From NCBI GenBank assembly GCA_009746045.1, contig RPFO01000452.1, positions 1 to 64,000 on the forward strand: 64,000 bases of DNA. The letters run 5' to 3'. Source of the DNA: Mesostigma viride (Eukaryota; Streptophyta; Mesostigmatophyceae; Mesostigmatales; Mesostigmataceae). Below, in pieces: positions 34,559 through 46,053 of the stretch. Made by a program: the position numbers and the translations under genes. Under the pieces are notes generated by a model. That model had not been told where the DNA came from. It was given only the letters and a program-made list of their open reading frames with translations, and made no database searches. Each line of letters begins with the position of its first letter. Within the stretch, counting starts at the first letter, position 1.

Positions 34559-37043
34559 CCCCTCAAGCTTCTTATGCGGCTCATCCTGAACCGCCTGCGC
34601 ACGGCCCTGGACGGTCACCTGAGTCAGCGAGACTCAGCACGGCTTCCGTTCAGGTCGCAACACAGTACAGGCGCTCTTCGCTACTGGAACTGCAACGCCT
34701 TCAGCCTGGTGAGTCCCCTTTGCACCTTGTGCTGGTGTCCAGACTTCATCAAAGCCTTCGATTCGGTTTTCTGGCCTGCGCTTTGGGACATCCTCGAGTT
34801 GTTCCGGATCCCCCGCCCCCTGATTGCTGTCATCCGCAACCTGTATGAAGGGTCCACCACTTCGGTGCGCACTTCTTACGGGACCACGCCCCCATGCCCT
34901 TTACAGAAGGGTGTGTGGCAGGGCTGCGTGCTGTCGCCCTACCTGTTCATTATTGTTGTCAAATACGTAATGATTCAGGCGCGCAAGCGATTTGCCCGCA
35001 TCGTGGGCAGGGAACCAGGAGTGCAGGTTGCTAACAAATTCCGGCATGGCGGTGCGGACACGGAGATTCGGCTGGCAGACATCATCTACGCAGACGACAC
35101 CACCCTCTTCGAGGACACTGAGCACGTGCAGACATGGCTTGACTGCCTGGCTCTCGAGGCCCGTGCAGTGGGGCTTGAGGTCAGCAAGAAGACAGAGGCC
35201 CTGGCGGTTGGGCTCACCAACTCACCGCCGCCCCTCTATCTCCTAGACGGCTCTCGAGTCCTGTATCGGGACCGCGTTAAGCTGCTAAGCAGCCTGCTCC
35301 CCAGCTGCGAGGTTGATGTGGACGTCCATCGCATCTCCCTCGCCTGGCACGCTTTACGCCCGGTACCGGGCCCTGTGGCGCAAGCCCCTGGGCAAGATCG
35401 AGAAACAGGACCTGTTCAAGGTCCTCGTCCTTCCTGTTCTTACGTATGGAGCCGAGACGTGGACCCTCACCGCCGACCTGGCCCGCAAGCTGGACGGCGC
35501 GGTCACCAGCATGCTGCGTTCCATTTTCAGAGTAGGATATGCTGCTCATGTCCGCAAAAGGAGCTTGAAGACCTTCGCCAGGCTCAACAACGGGAGGCCA
35601 CCGACCGCGCCCGCCGCGACTGCCGGGTGGTGCTGCGTCGCTTCCCCCAGAAGCCAGGTGAGACGTCAACCTCCCTTGCCGACGAGCTTAAGGACCAGCT
35701 CCTTACCCTCATGGGCCTGGTAGGTGCTCAAGGTAGAACTGCGTGGGTGCCACCGCCTTCCCCACTCACGGGACAAGGCGGCTCCCCCACCAGTCCTGCT
35801 CACCTTCCCCTCCCGTGAGGACAAGCAGCGGTTCGACTCTCTCGTCGCAAGCGGTTGCACGACCTCACCTGGACGCTGGACGACGACCTGACCCCGCTCA
35901 GCAGCAGCAGCGACGTGACCTGTGGCCTGAATACCTCCGCCACAAGCAGGACCCCCAGAAGCCCAAGGTGTACTGGAGGGGCGGGGACCTGATGATCAAC
36001 CACAAGATGTGGACGCCCCTGGCAGCGGGCTAGAATAGCCTGTAGCCCTAGCTTTACTTCCATGGTAGTCACTGCATGCCGCCATGGCAGCCATGCTTAA
36101 AATGTTTGCCTAGTTGTGCCACCTTACCTAGTCACGTGCACCGCTAATGTCCGCACGGTACACAACCAGCCATAGCCTTAGCTTAGTCCTTGTACAGCCA
36201 TGCTACGTCCTGGCTTCGATCAGATTACTTGCCCACGCTCCTTGTTATGATACTCTGACGCTCCTTGTTATGATACGCTCACATGGGTCTTATTGCACCC
36301 ACAGGCTGCCGGATCGTTAGCGTGTCCGTTTAGCTAGCGCGCCCGAATGCAGCTGTGGCATGCCTTAGGCATGAAGGAGACTGGGGGTCTCTGCCCTTTC
36401 TCCTGTTGTGCACACACAGGGATTAAAAGCACTTCGGTGCTCCGTGACTCCCCAACGGGAGCACGAGTTTAATTAATTAATTAATGTCCGCAATGAGGAC
36501 CTGTACCAGGGCATGCCCTATATCACCAGCACCATTAAAAGCAACGACGCCTGCAGCTAGTAGGGCACCTAGCTCGCACCAACCAGGTAGACACCTCACG
36601 TGGGCCCCCCGCAGGACTGCGACCAGCCCAGCCTGGCCGGCACCTCCTGACGTGGGCTGGGCCCAGTGATGTTAGACGCCGCAAGGCCCGCACCTTCAAA
36701 GAACAGCTCGTAGAGGACATGGGGGGCCTAGGCCTCTCCGTGATTTGGAAGAAGATGATGGACAAGGCCAAGTGGGCCCAGGTCATAGAGGACAACGAGC
36801 CCCCCCCAGTGGGGAAGCGCCCGCGTGTGCAATCCCGCGGGAGGCACGCCAGATAGCTCCCCTAGGGCAGCGTGCGGCTGCCTAGATAGATGTTGTAGTT
36901 AGAATGCTGTTAGATAGATGTAGTATGTAGCCAATGTAGATAGATTAGACCGGTAGGACTGTTTGCACCCATCCATCCATCCATCGGGGTTAATGCTCCG
37001 TGACTCCCCAACGGGAGCACGAGTCTAATTAATTAATTAATTA
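34559..37043 (+). mobile_element. 5'-truncated RTE-like LINE with RT domain (family A), containing a nested insert
   Basis: Flanked by the 10-bp duplication ATCAAGGGAC at 34549-34558 and 37044-37053. It starts inside the RT (LLMRLILNRLRTALDGHLSQ), carries NLYEGSTTSVRTSYG, QGCVLSPYLFIIVV and IIYADDTTLFED (catalytic Asp pair), then YGAETWTLTADL. After the nested insert it resumes with NVRNEDLYQGMPYI and LARTNQVDTS, then the 3' UTR, hairpin and (TTAA)n tail. A GHLAR-type C-terminus with a short-repeat tail is usual in RTE-like elements. Several frame changes (for example near 35290-35350) show that it is inactive. Confidence 0.92.
35558..36483 (+). mobile_element. Nested non-autonomous LINE derivative: ORF1 C-terminus plus family-A tail
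   Basis: Inserted in the RT reading frame of the enclosing LINE and flanked by the 10-bp duplication ATGTCCGCAA (35548-35557 and 36484-36493). It encodes an ORF1 C-terminus (ELEDLRQAQQREATDRARRD, then PGETSTSL, then LWPEYLRHKQD, stop at 36031-36033). A UTR of about 400 bp follows, then the same GTGACTCCCCAACGGGAGCA hairpin and TTAA tail. No RT lies between ORF1 and tail, so this is not a simple 5'-truncated LINE; it is an ORF2-less derivative mobilised in trans. Confidence 0.9.
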
Positions 37044-37053
37044 ATCAAGGGAC

Positions 37054-39869
37054 AAAATTACCATCAATCACAGTACTTACTGGCATTCGGAACAAGCACC
37101 ATAGTGCCTACAAGCCTCAAGAAGGGGAGCTTGGCTGACCAGTCGTGCCTGTCGGCTGACCAGTCTCTTTTCTAAAGGGGCCCCGCTCGGCAGCACACAC
37201 AATCTCCTTTGCAGTACTTGGCCCAATCTGCTGGGCACCCTTGCTGTGCGTGTCTTATAGCAGCTAATCCAAATATATATCTGCCAGGTGCCTCTCTGCT
37301 ACATGGAAATACAAAGCGCAATCAAGGACAGCAGCGGCTTGGGCTCAGCACCTGGCTGCCTACCATTCAATTGAGCTCAGCACCTAGCTGCTGTACAACA
37401 TGATTCTGCATCAGTGCCTGTCCTAATTGCGCCCCCCCGCCCCCTTGCCATCATCGTCATGCTCATCATAGTCTTTAGAACGTGCACTGAACTCCAACCG
37501 TTGGACAGTCCATAGGTCATTAAGAATCTGTGCATGTAATGCTAGCTCTTCTCAGTTGAACTCATCTACCACCCTCTCATGGTCGTGTCATCTCTCATGT
37601 AATCCACCTAGGTTTATCGTGGCCACTGATCTTTCAGCCCCTCCTGACATCAAAATCTGGGCAAACACACTGTTGACATCACCCGTCCTTTTTAGCCTAC
37701 ATGGCTCTTCATGTTTATCCTTATCCCATCCCTCAACACACCAAGAATTGTCTATTCATCCCCCTTGCATAGGTGGTGCATAACTGCGGCGTGATGGGGG
37801 ATAGCCAAAAATAGGTGTAAAATGCATGGGATGGCACGGGGAGGCTCACACTCATCTGTTTACAATCACACTCATGAGCTAACAATGTCCCTCTCTGCTT
37901 TTGACACTGCATGCACATGCATTTCCTACCGGCTAATAATATCAAGCCTTTAGTGTGGTTTGGTGCATCAAGAGAAATGGCAGGTCAGCTGCGTGCAGTC
38001 AGACCACATTTGTGTTAAGTGTACGCTTGCAACGCTGTTTGCCAACCGCATGGAGCTCCCCTTTCGGACAGTGGCACAAGTAGCACTTACACCTTACTCC
38101 CAGCCGCTCACCCTGCCCATGCTAGCAACAAGAACAAATGCATGGTCCCCATCCCAACACATCACATTGATGGCCCTGCCATCACCTAGCAGTGTGCCAC
38201 CCCTCTCCACCTCAACCTACTCTGAAAGGCCAGGGCCCCAACAAACCTTTCAAGACATAGCACTCCTCAAAGAAGGCCACCCCTCAAAGAAGGAGAGGCA
38301 GTTTAGGTCTAGGGGGGCTTTGGGTAAGCTAAAAGTTGATAGAGTTCACTAACACAGGCCACGGCAACGACAACCTGCTTCACCCGCTGCATCCATACAT
38401 CACAAGCCATAAACTGCACCGCCTGGCATGATTGCCTAAGGGGCACGTGATCCAAGATGCCCTTCAGGCTCACCCCAGCACACCGGCCCATCCTCACCAC
38501 CCCACAGGTCATAGTCATCTACAGTGGCATCAAACTCCTCTAGGACAGAGTGCAGTGAAGGCAACATAGACGTCCTGACACAGTTCAATAAGAACGTGGC
38601 TGCTACCTACTGCCCTTAAAAAACAATGTCGATTGCTTGCACACATACGCATTCAATTCTTCAAACAAGCATGCTAACACCTTCACAGCACATTCCAAGG
38701 TTGACATCCATCGAGCTTTGTCAACAAGCATGACTTCCTGATGCAAACTTAGCTGTCAAGCTAGGAGGAGGAAAGCTAGGTAAAGAGGTGAGATAGACCA
38801 CCCCACAGCACCTTCCTGCACCAAAACCATGACAATATCATCCAGAGCTTGCTAAATACGTACAGCTAACCGGTCGCGGGCGACCTTGCAGTCCAGGTTC
38901 AGCGCGAACATCTCGTATCAGCACCCGGTGGAGATGGCGGACGCGAACCCACAATGCTATAAAAGCGAGTCATAAGACTATTTCGGGGAGCGGTGAACGG
39001 TTTGGAACACCGAAGGTATGCCGCGACAAAAGCCTGAAGTTTTTCTCGGAAATACACGCCTGGATGTGGATTAGGGCACCGTTGTCGTGCTTGTGCTTGC
39101 GTTGCGAGCAGGCAACCAGTGTTTCTTGCAGTGTCGAGCAGTAACAGATGGTGGCGCGAGAGCAATATGTGACTTTTAAATCATGGCTACACAGCTTACA
39201 CCTCCCCAGGCATGTTGGAACAAGCCCCGCCATGCCGTGAACCGAAAAAAAGGAAGAAACGCATCAAGCAAGGACGGTCGTAAACGTCACTGAAAACAGC
39301 AAAATCTGACCTGCCGGCAGGTAATGCGACAGCCTGGAAAATGTGATTCGTTTCTCGAAAAACTGATTAGCGCTCGTGAAAGTAGACTTGAAGCCCATTC
39401 GGATTCGACCTTTTGGGAATTGTGAGCTTCCAACAAAAAAGTTTCCCCCACAATTGATAAACATGCATTTTCGCTGCCAATTCCAGATCTGGCCGACACA
39501 AAAAATCAGCGTCTCAGTTTGCGAATTATTTTGACGCATGAACATACGCGAGTAATATCTACCATGTATCATCGCAAAGCAGGAGAGTTTACGCGTCGTT
39601 TACATCCATCGCAGCGACTTAACATGCATCGCAGCGACTTTGGACTGATATTCCGGCGGACATAGGGTCGACAGCCATGCGAGGTGGAATTTTTCTGGTC
39701 CCGTCGTCCTCAACGCGACGCGTTCGCGCCAAAATTCCCAGGATCTCATGTAACCGGACGGACCGATTTTAGGTGATGTGTACGGGGCCGGCCTTCTACC
39801 AACACATTGAGGTCTCCTACTTCTATCTCTGGAGCTCTTCTATCTAAAGAGGCACGCAACCTAGAGAGA
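37054..39869. other. Unannotated DNA, no supported gene
   Basis: No ORF with recognisable protein features on either strand and no internal tandem repeat. The 39264-39572 minus frame (102 codons) is the only one with a non-repetitive, Cys-containing reading, and it lacks a relative that I recognise. The TTCGCGCCAAAATTCCC block near 39725 loosely resembles the subterminal part of the TTAA elements and may mark a decayed copy. Confidence 0.5.
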
Positions 39870-39973
39870 TACTTGGCTTGCGCCTTTTTTTTCCAGGTAA
39901 ATAGGTGTACGTTTATTCCAAATATAGCCAGTAGTTAATCCCTGCTAAGCCTAGGGTATCAAGATGTCAGTGG

Positions 39974-42900
39974 CTAAAACGGAGCCTTACTAGACCACGG
40001 AAGCCACTGGACTTCTAAGGGGTTGTCATTGGGCATGTGGGTAAAGATCCTGTTTTTGCCCATGAGGTCATGAAAGATCTCAAGTGGGCTGGGCTTATCC
40101 TGGTCCGCGCCAGGGTCCCAGATTTTGTTTTGTTCATTTGCAACCATCCAGTAGCGTCGCATGCCGGAGTTCCATAGGTAAATGAAGCGTGAGAGAACCC
40201 CAGCTTTGTCGAAAACTGTGCGCCTATTGAACACCACATCGTTTCGCACCGTCCAGATTGTATATAACATGCATGTGCGGAGCCATATCCACGCTTGTTG
40301 TGAAAAGGTGAGCTCAAGGCCAGGGGTGCCAGTGATGCCAAAGATAATTGAGCGGGTAGACACCGGTATGATAGGCTCAGATGTCCAGGCTGCCCATAAA
40401 CCAATCAACCAGGTCCAAACTCCCTGGAGGTTACACCATAAAAATCGGTGTTCCACAGTTTCAGTGGGGTTGGTACATAAACAAGTAGCAGGGTGGTGAA
40501 ATCGCCGGTGAAGGATCTCCCCTACCCCGATGGACCGGTGCATCAAGAGGTGTTGTACGTCGGTCGCGCGGCGATCAATCAGCGGGTGGTCAACGGCGAG
40601 GGTGATGTTGCGGACCCAGGTGTGGCCAGGCCACTCAGTAGCGCCCCAGCGTGTCCGTCCGGGGTGGAATTGATGGTTTTTATGCCGGAGCATTGTGTAG
40701 CCCCACTCTGCCGTGTACTCGTAAAGGCCTTTTACAATTCTGCTGTCACCCTGATTTAGCACCCAGCCAAATTCCACTGGATCCAATGACAACATGTCCA
40801 GGCGAGTTGATCCCACATGTAGCCAAATAATAGCAGCGTCTGGAAGGTTGGGGTTGGGTTGGTATACACATGATTGTTCAAGGGACCAAGGTACAACCCG
40901 AATCCGGTGGCATAGCTGGGTGGGGAGGAACACCACTGCAGTTGTAAGTTGAGCCAAACAGCCATTGTGGCCGCTCAGCGGCGCCAGTAGTTGAACGTGC
41001 AGGGTTCCAAGGGGGAGTTCTGCGATCACCTTCCCCGAGCATGTTGCGGTCGTGCTGTATGGACAAAAGCAGCACCATTCACCAGCTTTATAGGGGGCAC
41101 GGGGAGAAGTCATGAGTGTGTGCCAGCGTGGGGGTATGGCTTGTACTAGCGCGGCCCAGGCAGCATAAGTAGGCATATTGGGGACCCAGGCAGCCAGTTC
41201 GTTATATGTTAAGAGGCGGTAGCAGTCACCGTGGAGAATATACAGGTGGAGAATAGTGGTTACAGGGTGGGGGGATGTTATGAAGCCTTCATAGGGGTTA
41301 GGGCCACTTAAGCATCCGAAGGGGCGATTAAGGGGGTTGAGGTATATATCATTAAAGAATAGGGGTTGGCGTGCAACTTCCTCACGTAGTGTGGGGAATA
41401 ATAGGCGGTCGGGTTTAAGTGCCATAAAGCCTTGCCATATACGAGCCCAGTACCAAGGAAGACCTCTGGTGAGCTTAGGGGAGGGGAGGCGAGCAGTAAG
41501 CAGTGCGGCTCCAGAGTGCCAGGAAATACCATTGGAGTGATGAGTAAGACGTGAGAGGGTTACACGTGCCAGAAGACATCCAGGGTGTGTGTTGACACCA
41601 ATGTGGGCAGAGATAACTTGTTTGGCATACACAGACCATAAACGCCATTGCATATTGTGTAAGCCTAGTCCTCCAAGAGGCCACGGCATAAAAGACATTG
41701 ACTCTCTGATCCATCCGTGTACCTGGCGGCTGAGATCGCTCGATTTTTTCCAAACAAAGTTATGCCCCAGTCGTTGAATAAGAGACACGGTGTGTTCATC
41801 CGGTGGGTGGGCCTGACCGAAGTACAGCAACTTGGAGAACAGCAGCTGGTTCGTGACGAGGACCTTGCCCCGGAGGCTGAGGCGGTGTACGCCAGCCCAG
41901 CGGTTGGCCACCTGTTGTACACCAGTAAGTTTGCCCAGTTGTTGTGATTCGTCGTATAGAAAGGTTTTGACTTCCAATAACCTCCCTTCGGCTGTCCGAC
42001 CGATAGGGCAGTTATGCAAAAGGTGGTATCCTCCTGGCGGGACCCATGTCACCGCCAGGTTGGTAGGTTGGAGAGTCGGGTTGGTTGTTCTGCCAATATG
42101 CAAGCCCGTGGACTTTTGCACGTTGCAGCGTTGTTGGGAGGCGGTACAGTATGTAGATATATTGTCAAGCACAGCATCAACATCACGCAAGGAGGTGCAA
42201 ATGTTAGTAGTGTCATCGGCGTAGGCAGTTTGAAACAGACCACGTGTGTGGTGAGGGATGGGGTAGCCTTGAATACGGCTGTCCTGTTGATGAAGAAAGA
42301 AGAGGCCAGCGTGAGCGAGCAAAAAGAGAAGGGGAGAGAGACAGTCGCCTTGTGGGAGGGAGCGTGTGCTATGGCCTATTTGGGATTTATGTCCATTAAT
42401 TAGTAGGTGCCAAGTGAGGGATTTGATCATGCCTAGACTGACCTTAATAAGTTTAGGTCCAAAACCAAGCCCGTGTAGTATAGCCTCGAGATATTTCCAG
42501 CATATGCGGTCGAATGCTTTTTCAAAATCCCAAAATAAAATAAGACCTATAATATTGTTGCGCCATGCGTCATCAACAATGTCCATGATCATGGTGATGC
42601 TGTCGCTGATGTGTAGGTTGGACCTGAATCCAACTTGTTCCGGGCCGATCAGATTATCTAGTACACTATAGAAACGGCGTTGCAAGAGTTTGCTGGCTAG
42701 TTTGTAAGGGACTGTGAGCATGCGAATGGGTCTATAATTTTTCCAACTTGTTTTATCCCCTTTTTTGTGTAAGAGGATGAGGATTGTTTCCGACCACTGG
42801 CCCACAACAGTTTCGGTGTTCCAGATTTCCAGGATGCATTGGTAGAGATCCCGGCCTATGAGGGGCCAGAACGTTTTAAAAAACTCTACTGGAAGGCCAT

Positions 42901-44377
42901 CTGCACCAGGTGCGCTACCGGTTTTGAGATGTTGAAGTGCTAGAGATGTTTCTTCCATAGTGGGGCTGGCGTCTAGTAGAGCTTGTTGTGACGGAGAGAG
43001 GCGGTGTGGAATAGCATCGAGGATTTTTTGTGTGGCTGTATTTGCAGAGGGGTCGGGTTCTGTCCGGAACAGGGTGGAGAAAAAAGCATGTCCAGATTGT
43101 AGGATGTCTTGAGGGGTGGTATGGGTGCCAGTCTCGTCTGTAATTTCAGTGATGGTGGTTTGTGAGCGCGGGGGTGGGATAAATGCAAAGAATTCCTTAT
43201 TCATTCGTTCACCTTTGACATGCCACCATGTATTTTCCACATCTAGGGCTTCTGCGTGGCGTTCAAGGCGTAGCTTATCCATCTCAGTCTGGCACAATTG
43301 TAGTCGTGTTAACTCGTGCGGGGCTAGGCGGGGTTTGGATTGCAACATAGTGATAACTCGTTTGTAGTAATTGTAGTCTTTGCCTTTTATGCGGCGTTGT
43401 TCTAGATCGTATGCCTTAGAGGAGTCAAGGATGTGCGAGAGGCATGCTTGCATCCAGAGAGTAGTGCTTGGGTAGTCTACTTGCTTAGTTTTCCAGTCCC
43501 GCCATTGTTCTCGGACTAGGGTGCGAAAGGCGGGGTCAGCCAGCAGCTTTTTATTGAGGCGAGGGACGCCTGGTCCTCTGGGGGGGCTGGAGTGATACAC
43601 CATGGTGAGAAGGCAAGGGTAGTGATCAGAAAAAACTGTGGAGCGTATGACCTCTGCATGACAAATGAGGGATGCCCAAAAGGGTGACATAAATATGTAG
43701 TCTAGACGACTAGTGATGCGGGTGCCCTGACGAGTGGACTCGCGAGTATGCAGATGGTCGCGAGGTTTGATAACATCTTGTAGTGAGAGGCGTGTGAGGT
43801 GGTTGGCTAACGAGGTCGTCTCAAGCCCAAGGCCATGGTCTAGGTCAACATTAAAGTCACCCATCAGTATGACCTCATGAGATTGGTCCAGGAGGGGGGC
43901 AACCATAGCAAACAAATCATCAAAAAATTTTATACGGTCAGAGTGTTCGTTGGGGGCATATACCGATATAATATAGCCAGTCTTACCGCCCCAGGAGATG
44001 CATTGCCGGGTCCAGCGACCCTGCCATGTGTTGGGAGCAGTATCTATGTGTTGGGCCCATGGGTGCAGTTGAACATGAGGGTGTGGCGGACGTCGATATT
44101 GTAGCAATGCAGTGCCTCCACTAGTCCCCCGTGCCCATGCCCATCTGCGTTCCATGTCTGGGGTGCGTCTTGTAAAGGATTGTAGTGCTTTGGCGTCTAT
44201 TCCAGGAAATTTATGTTCTTGTAGGCCTACCCAGATTTCATGAGATGGGCCGACATAGGGTTGAGTGATACTGGCTAGTTGTGCCTGGAGCGCAGATATT
44301 TTAGACTGTCCCTGGGTGCGAACACCATAAGTATTTAGACCCTGAACGTTCCAAGATATTATAGTAAGTTGACTCAT
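39974..44377 (-). CDS. L1-like ORF2: endonuclease and reverse transcriptase
   Basis: An uninterrupted frame of about 1,467 codons from the preferred ATG at 44377 (MSQLTIISWNVQGLNTYG). An upstream in-frame ATG at 44452 overlaps the end of ORF1 by 23 bp. Positions below count from 44452. An APE endonuclease spans about 27-285, with SWNVQG, GLQEHKFPG, GDFNVDLD near 197 and SDHYP near 275. The RT spans about 500-800, with GADGLPVEFFK, NYRPIRML, DFEKAFDR, LPQGDCLSPLLF near 700 and YADDTT near 742. QGDCLSP replaces the usual QGCPLSP order. A zf-RVT-like region with CLCTNPTETVEHRFLWC lies near 1320. The enzyme nicks the target and copies its own RNA there. The open frame suggests a young copy. Confidence 0.95.
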   Translation of the reverse strand: MSQLTIISWNVQGLNTYGVRTQGQSKISALQAQLASITQPYVGPSHEIWVGLQEHKFPGIDAKALQSFTRRTPDMERRWAWARGTSGGTALLQYRRPPHPHVQLHPWAQHIDTAPNTWQGRWTRQCISWGGKTGYIISVYAPNEHSDRIKFFDDLFAMVAPLLDQSHEVILMGDFNVDLDHGLGLETTSLANHLTRLSLQDVIKPRDHLHTRESTRQGTRITSRLDYIFMSPFWASLICHAEVIRSTVFSDHYPCLLTMVYHSSPPRGPGVPRLNKKLLADPAFRTLVREQWRDWKTKQVDYPSTTLWMQACLSHILDSSKAYDLEQRRIKGKDYNYYKRVITMLQSKPRLAPHELTRLQLCQTEMDKLRLERHAEALDVENTWWHVKGERMNKEFFAFIPPPRSQTTITEITDETGTHTTPQDILQSGHAFFSTLFRTEPDPSANTATQKILDAIPHRLSPSQQALLDASPTMEETSLALQHLKTGSAPGADGLPVEFFKTFWPLIGRDLYQCILEIWNTETVVGQWSETILILLHKKGDKTSWKNYRPIRMLTVPYKLASKLLQRRFYSVLDNLIGPEQVGFRSNLHISDSITMIMDIVDDAWRNNIIGLILFWDFEKAFDRICWKYLEAILHGLGFGPKLIKVSLGMIKSLTWHLLINGHKSQIGHSTRSLPQGDCLSPLLFLLAHAGLFFLHQQDSRIQGYPIPHHTRGLFQTAYADDTTNICTSLRDVDAVLDNISTYCTASQQRCNVQKSTGLHIGRTTNPTLQPTNLAVTWVPPGGYHLLHNCPIGRTAEGRLLEVKTFLYDESQQLGKLTGVQQVANRWAGVHRLSLRGKVLVTNQLLFSKLLYFGQAHPPDEHTVSLIQRLGHNFVWKKSSDLSRQVHGWIRESMSFMPWPLGGLGLHNMQWRLWSVYAKQVISAHIGVNTHPGCLLARVTLSRLTHHSNGISWHSGAALLTARLPSPKLTRGLPWYWARIWQGFMALKPDRLLFPTLREEVARQPLFFNDIYLNPLNRPFGCLSGPNPYEGFITSPHPVTTILHLYILHGDCYRLLTYNELAAWVPNMPTYAAWAALVQAIPPRWHTLMTSPRAPYKAGEWCCFCPYSTTATCSGKVIAELPLGTLHVQLLAPLSGHNGCLAQLTTAVVFLPTQLCHRIRVVPWSLEQSCVYQPNPNLPDAAIIWLHVGSTRLDMLSLDPVEFGWVLNQGDSRIVKGLYEYTAEWGYTMLRHKNHQFHPGRTRWGATEWPGHTWVRNITLAVDHPLIDRRATDVQHLLMHRSIGVGEILHRRFHHPATCLCTNPTETVEHRFLWCNLQGVWTWLIGLWAAWTSEPIIPVSTRSIIFGITGTPGLELTFSQQAWIWLRTCMLYTIWTVRNDVVFNRRTVFDKAGVLSRFIYLWNSGMRRYWMVANEQNKIWDPGADQDKPSPLEIFHDLMGKNRIFTHMPNDNPLEVQWLPWSSKAPF

Positions 44378-44429
44378 AAGTAAGTAGAAGGAGAGAGAAT
44401 GCAGAAGGATGCAAGCGTTGGCGTACCTC

Positions 44430-46053
44430 TCATGCCTTGGAAGACGATGCACGCGCCCGCTTGGTTGCGTCGGCTGTGGTGACCGTTGGCTGCGCCCGTT
44501 TGGCCGAGGGGTCGTCCTGCGCTGGCGCTTCCTCGAGAGAGCCAGTTGAGGAGGGCATCATGTCGAGATCATGGGGTAGGGCCGGCAGCCGTGCCGCCGG
44601 ATCAGACGGTGACGGCTGGTTGTGCGCTCCCGGGGGATCCACGTAGTTCGCCCCGGGGACGCGTCGGAGGATGCTCTTGAGTTGGGCCGACGTAACCCCG
44701 ATGGATTTCAGTGCGGCCTCCTCGTTGGTCCAGACCAAGCGAGCCCCGGCTGTTGCGAAGTCTCCTTCCTTGGATGTGAGGCATGGCACTAGTGTTTTCA
44801 GGATATAGATGGTGCCAGCCCTGGGGCGGTAGTCAATTGAAGCGTCTAACATGATGGACAGCCGGCGCGCGTTTCGCGAGACTTGTACAAGCGTGTCGAG
44901 CTGGTTACGTTTGAGAAAGTCCTCCGTTTCCGTCCAGATGTCAAGTGGCCGCCCTGTCCTAGCCCCCATGGGCTTGTGCATCAACAAGCTGGGGCTGTTA
45001 TCCGCAGCGACGGTGCAGAGTACCTTGTTGGGTTGATTGGCCGAGGTGATGTATGGGTAGAGGTGGCTGCCCACCGAGGCGTCCTTGGGGATGTCTAGTT
45101 GTTGCAGATCCCATTCGCCGTAGCCGCCCATGATGTAGCGGTTGATGAGCACGTGCGGTGGGACCGCCTCTGGGGCGCCGCTGGGTCTGCTCGGTTTGCA
45201 GGCCACCGAGCCGCTGTTGCTTGGCAGCTGCAAGCCTGAGGGCCTCTGGGCACGCGTTGGATAAATGTTCACGCGAGCACATGCAGGTGATACATAGCAG
45301 CGGTTCCATGTTGATTTGGGTAGTCACCCGAGAGTCGGCCAGCTTAGCAATGTCGAACTCCATGATGGGGATTTGCAGAATGTCCGGTAGGCAGCGTGGC
45401 GAGGTGCCGGAATAGCCGCCGGGGCACCCGTAGATCTGCCCAGTGCCGTTCAGTCCTAGCCCTTGGTCCGGTTCGAACCGGGGCGTGTAGCTGCAGACAA
45501 TGCTGTAGGCTTGGTAGGAGTTGCCACCACCCGTGCGAGGAAGGTCCTCCACCTTGTTGGGCAGGTTCAACCCATGAAGCGATCCGTAGGGCTTAAAGAT
45601 TTCATTCAGGGTCTCTCGAGTCCGGATCCAGCCAGGGACGTTGTGCAGGGTCAAGTGGTATGTCCCCGCCAGGTCTGTATGGCGCCAATAGCGTACCGGG
45701 ATAAATGTTCCGCCCACGGTGACCCCAGGGTGGGAGTTAACCGTTGTGAGGGTGTCCAGGACCGATTTGGCTGTCTCCGGAGTAAAGAAACAGATCTCAA
45801 TGTTGGGGTGGCCCTTGAGACCTTGAATCACCTGGCCTGAACGCCCTGCCACGGTAGCGGCGGCTGCACGTTTATCCGCTTGAGAAAGGTTCTTGCCCTG
45901 GACCTCGAGGACGAGCATGCGTTTGCTCATATTAGCGTAGCTGGAGGCCAACACTGGAGTCCATGGTATTTTTCCCGCCGCCAGCGCTTGTAGGTCACCC
46001 TGGGGTTGTGCCAGCCGAAGGCGTTCCTCCCAGGAGGGATCGGGGTTTGCCAT
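44430..46053 (-). CDS. L1-like ORF1 (RNA-binding, zinc knuckle), one frameshift
   Basis: Two overlapping frames, 46053-44998 and 45272-44430, form one protein if a single frame change occurs at about 45160-45270. The N-terminal half has an RRM-like segment (MLVLEVQGKNLSQ, then YHLTLHNVPGWIRTRETL and IFKPYGSLHGLNLP). It is followed by a Cys/His knuckle, CITCMCSREHLSNAC (C-x2-C-x5-H-x4-C). After the shift comes a charged C-terminal region ending in a Lys/Arg-rich tail (ATKRARASSSKA). L1 ORF1 proteins bind the element RNA as a chaperone. A mutation, a consensus error, or less likely programmed frameshifting could explain the break. It overlaps ORF2 only if the upstream ORF2 ATG is used. Confidence 0.85.

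Noticed and set aside
44998-45415. Plus-strand frames across the LINE ORF1 region
   Set aside because: They are antisense to the zinc-knuckle protein and show no independent features.
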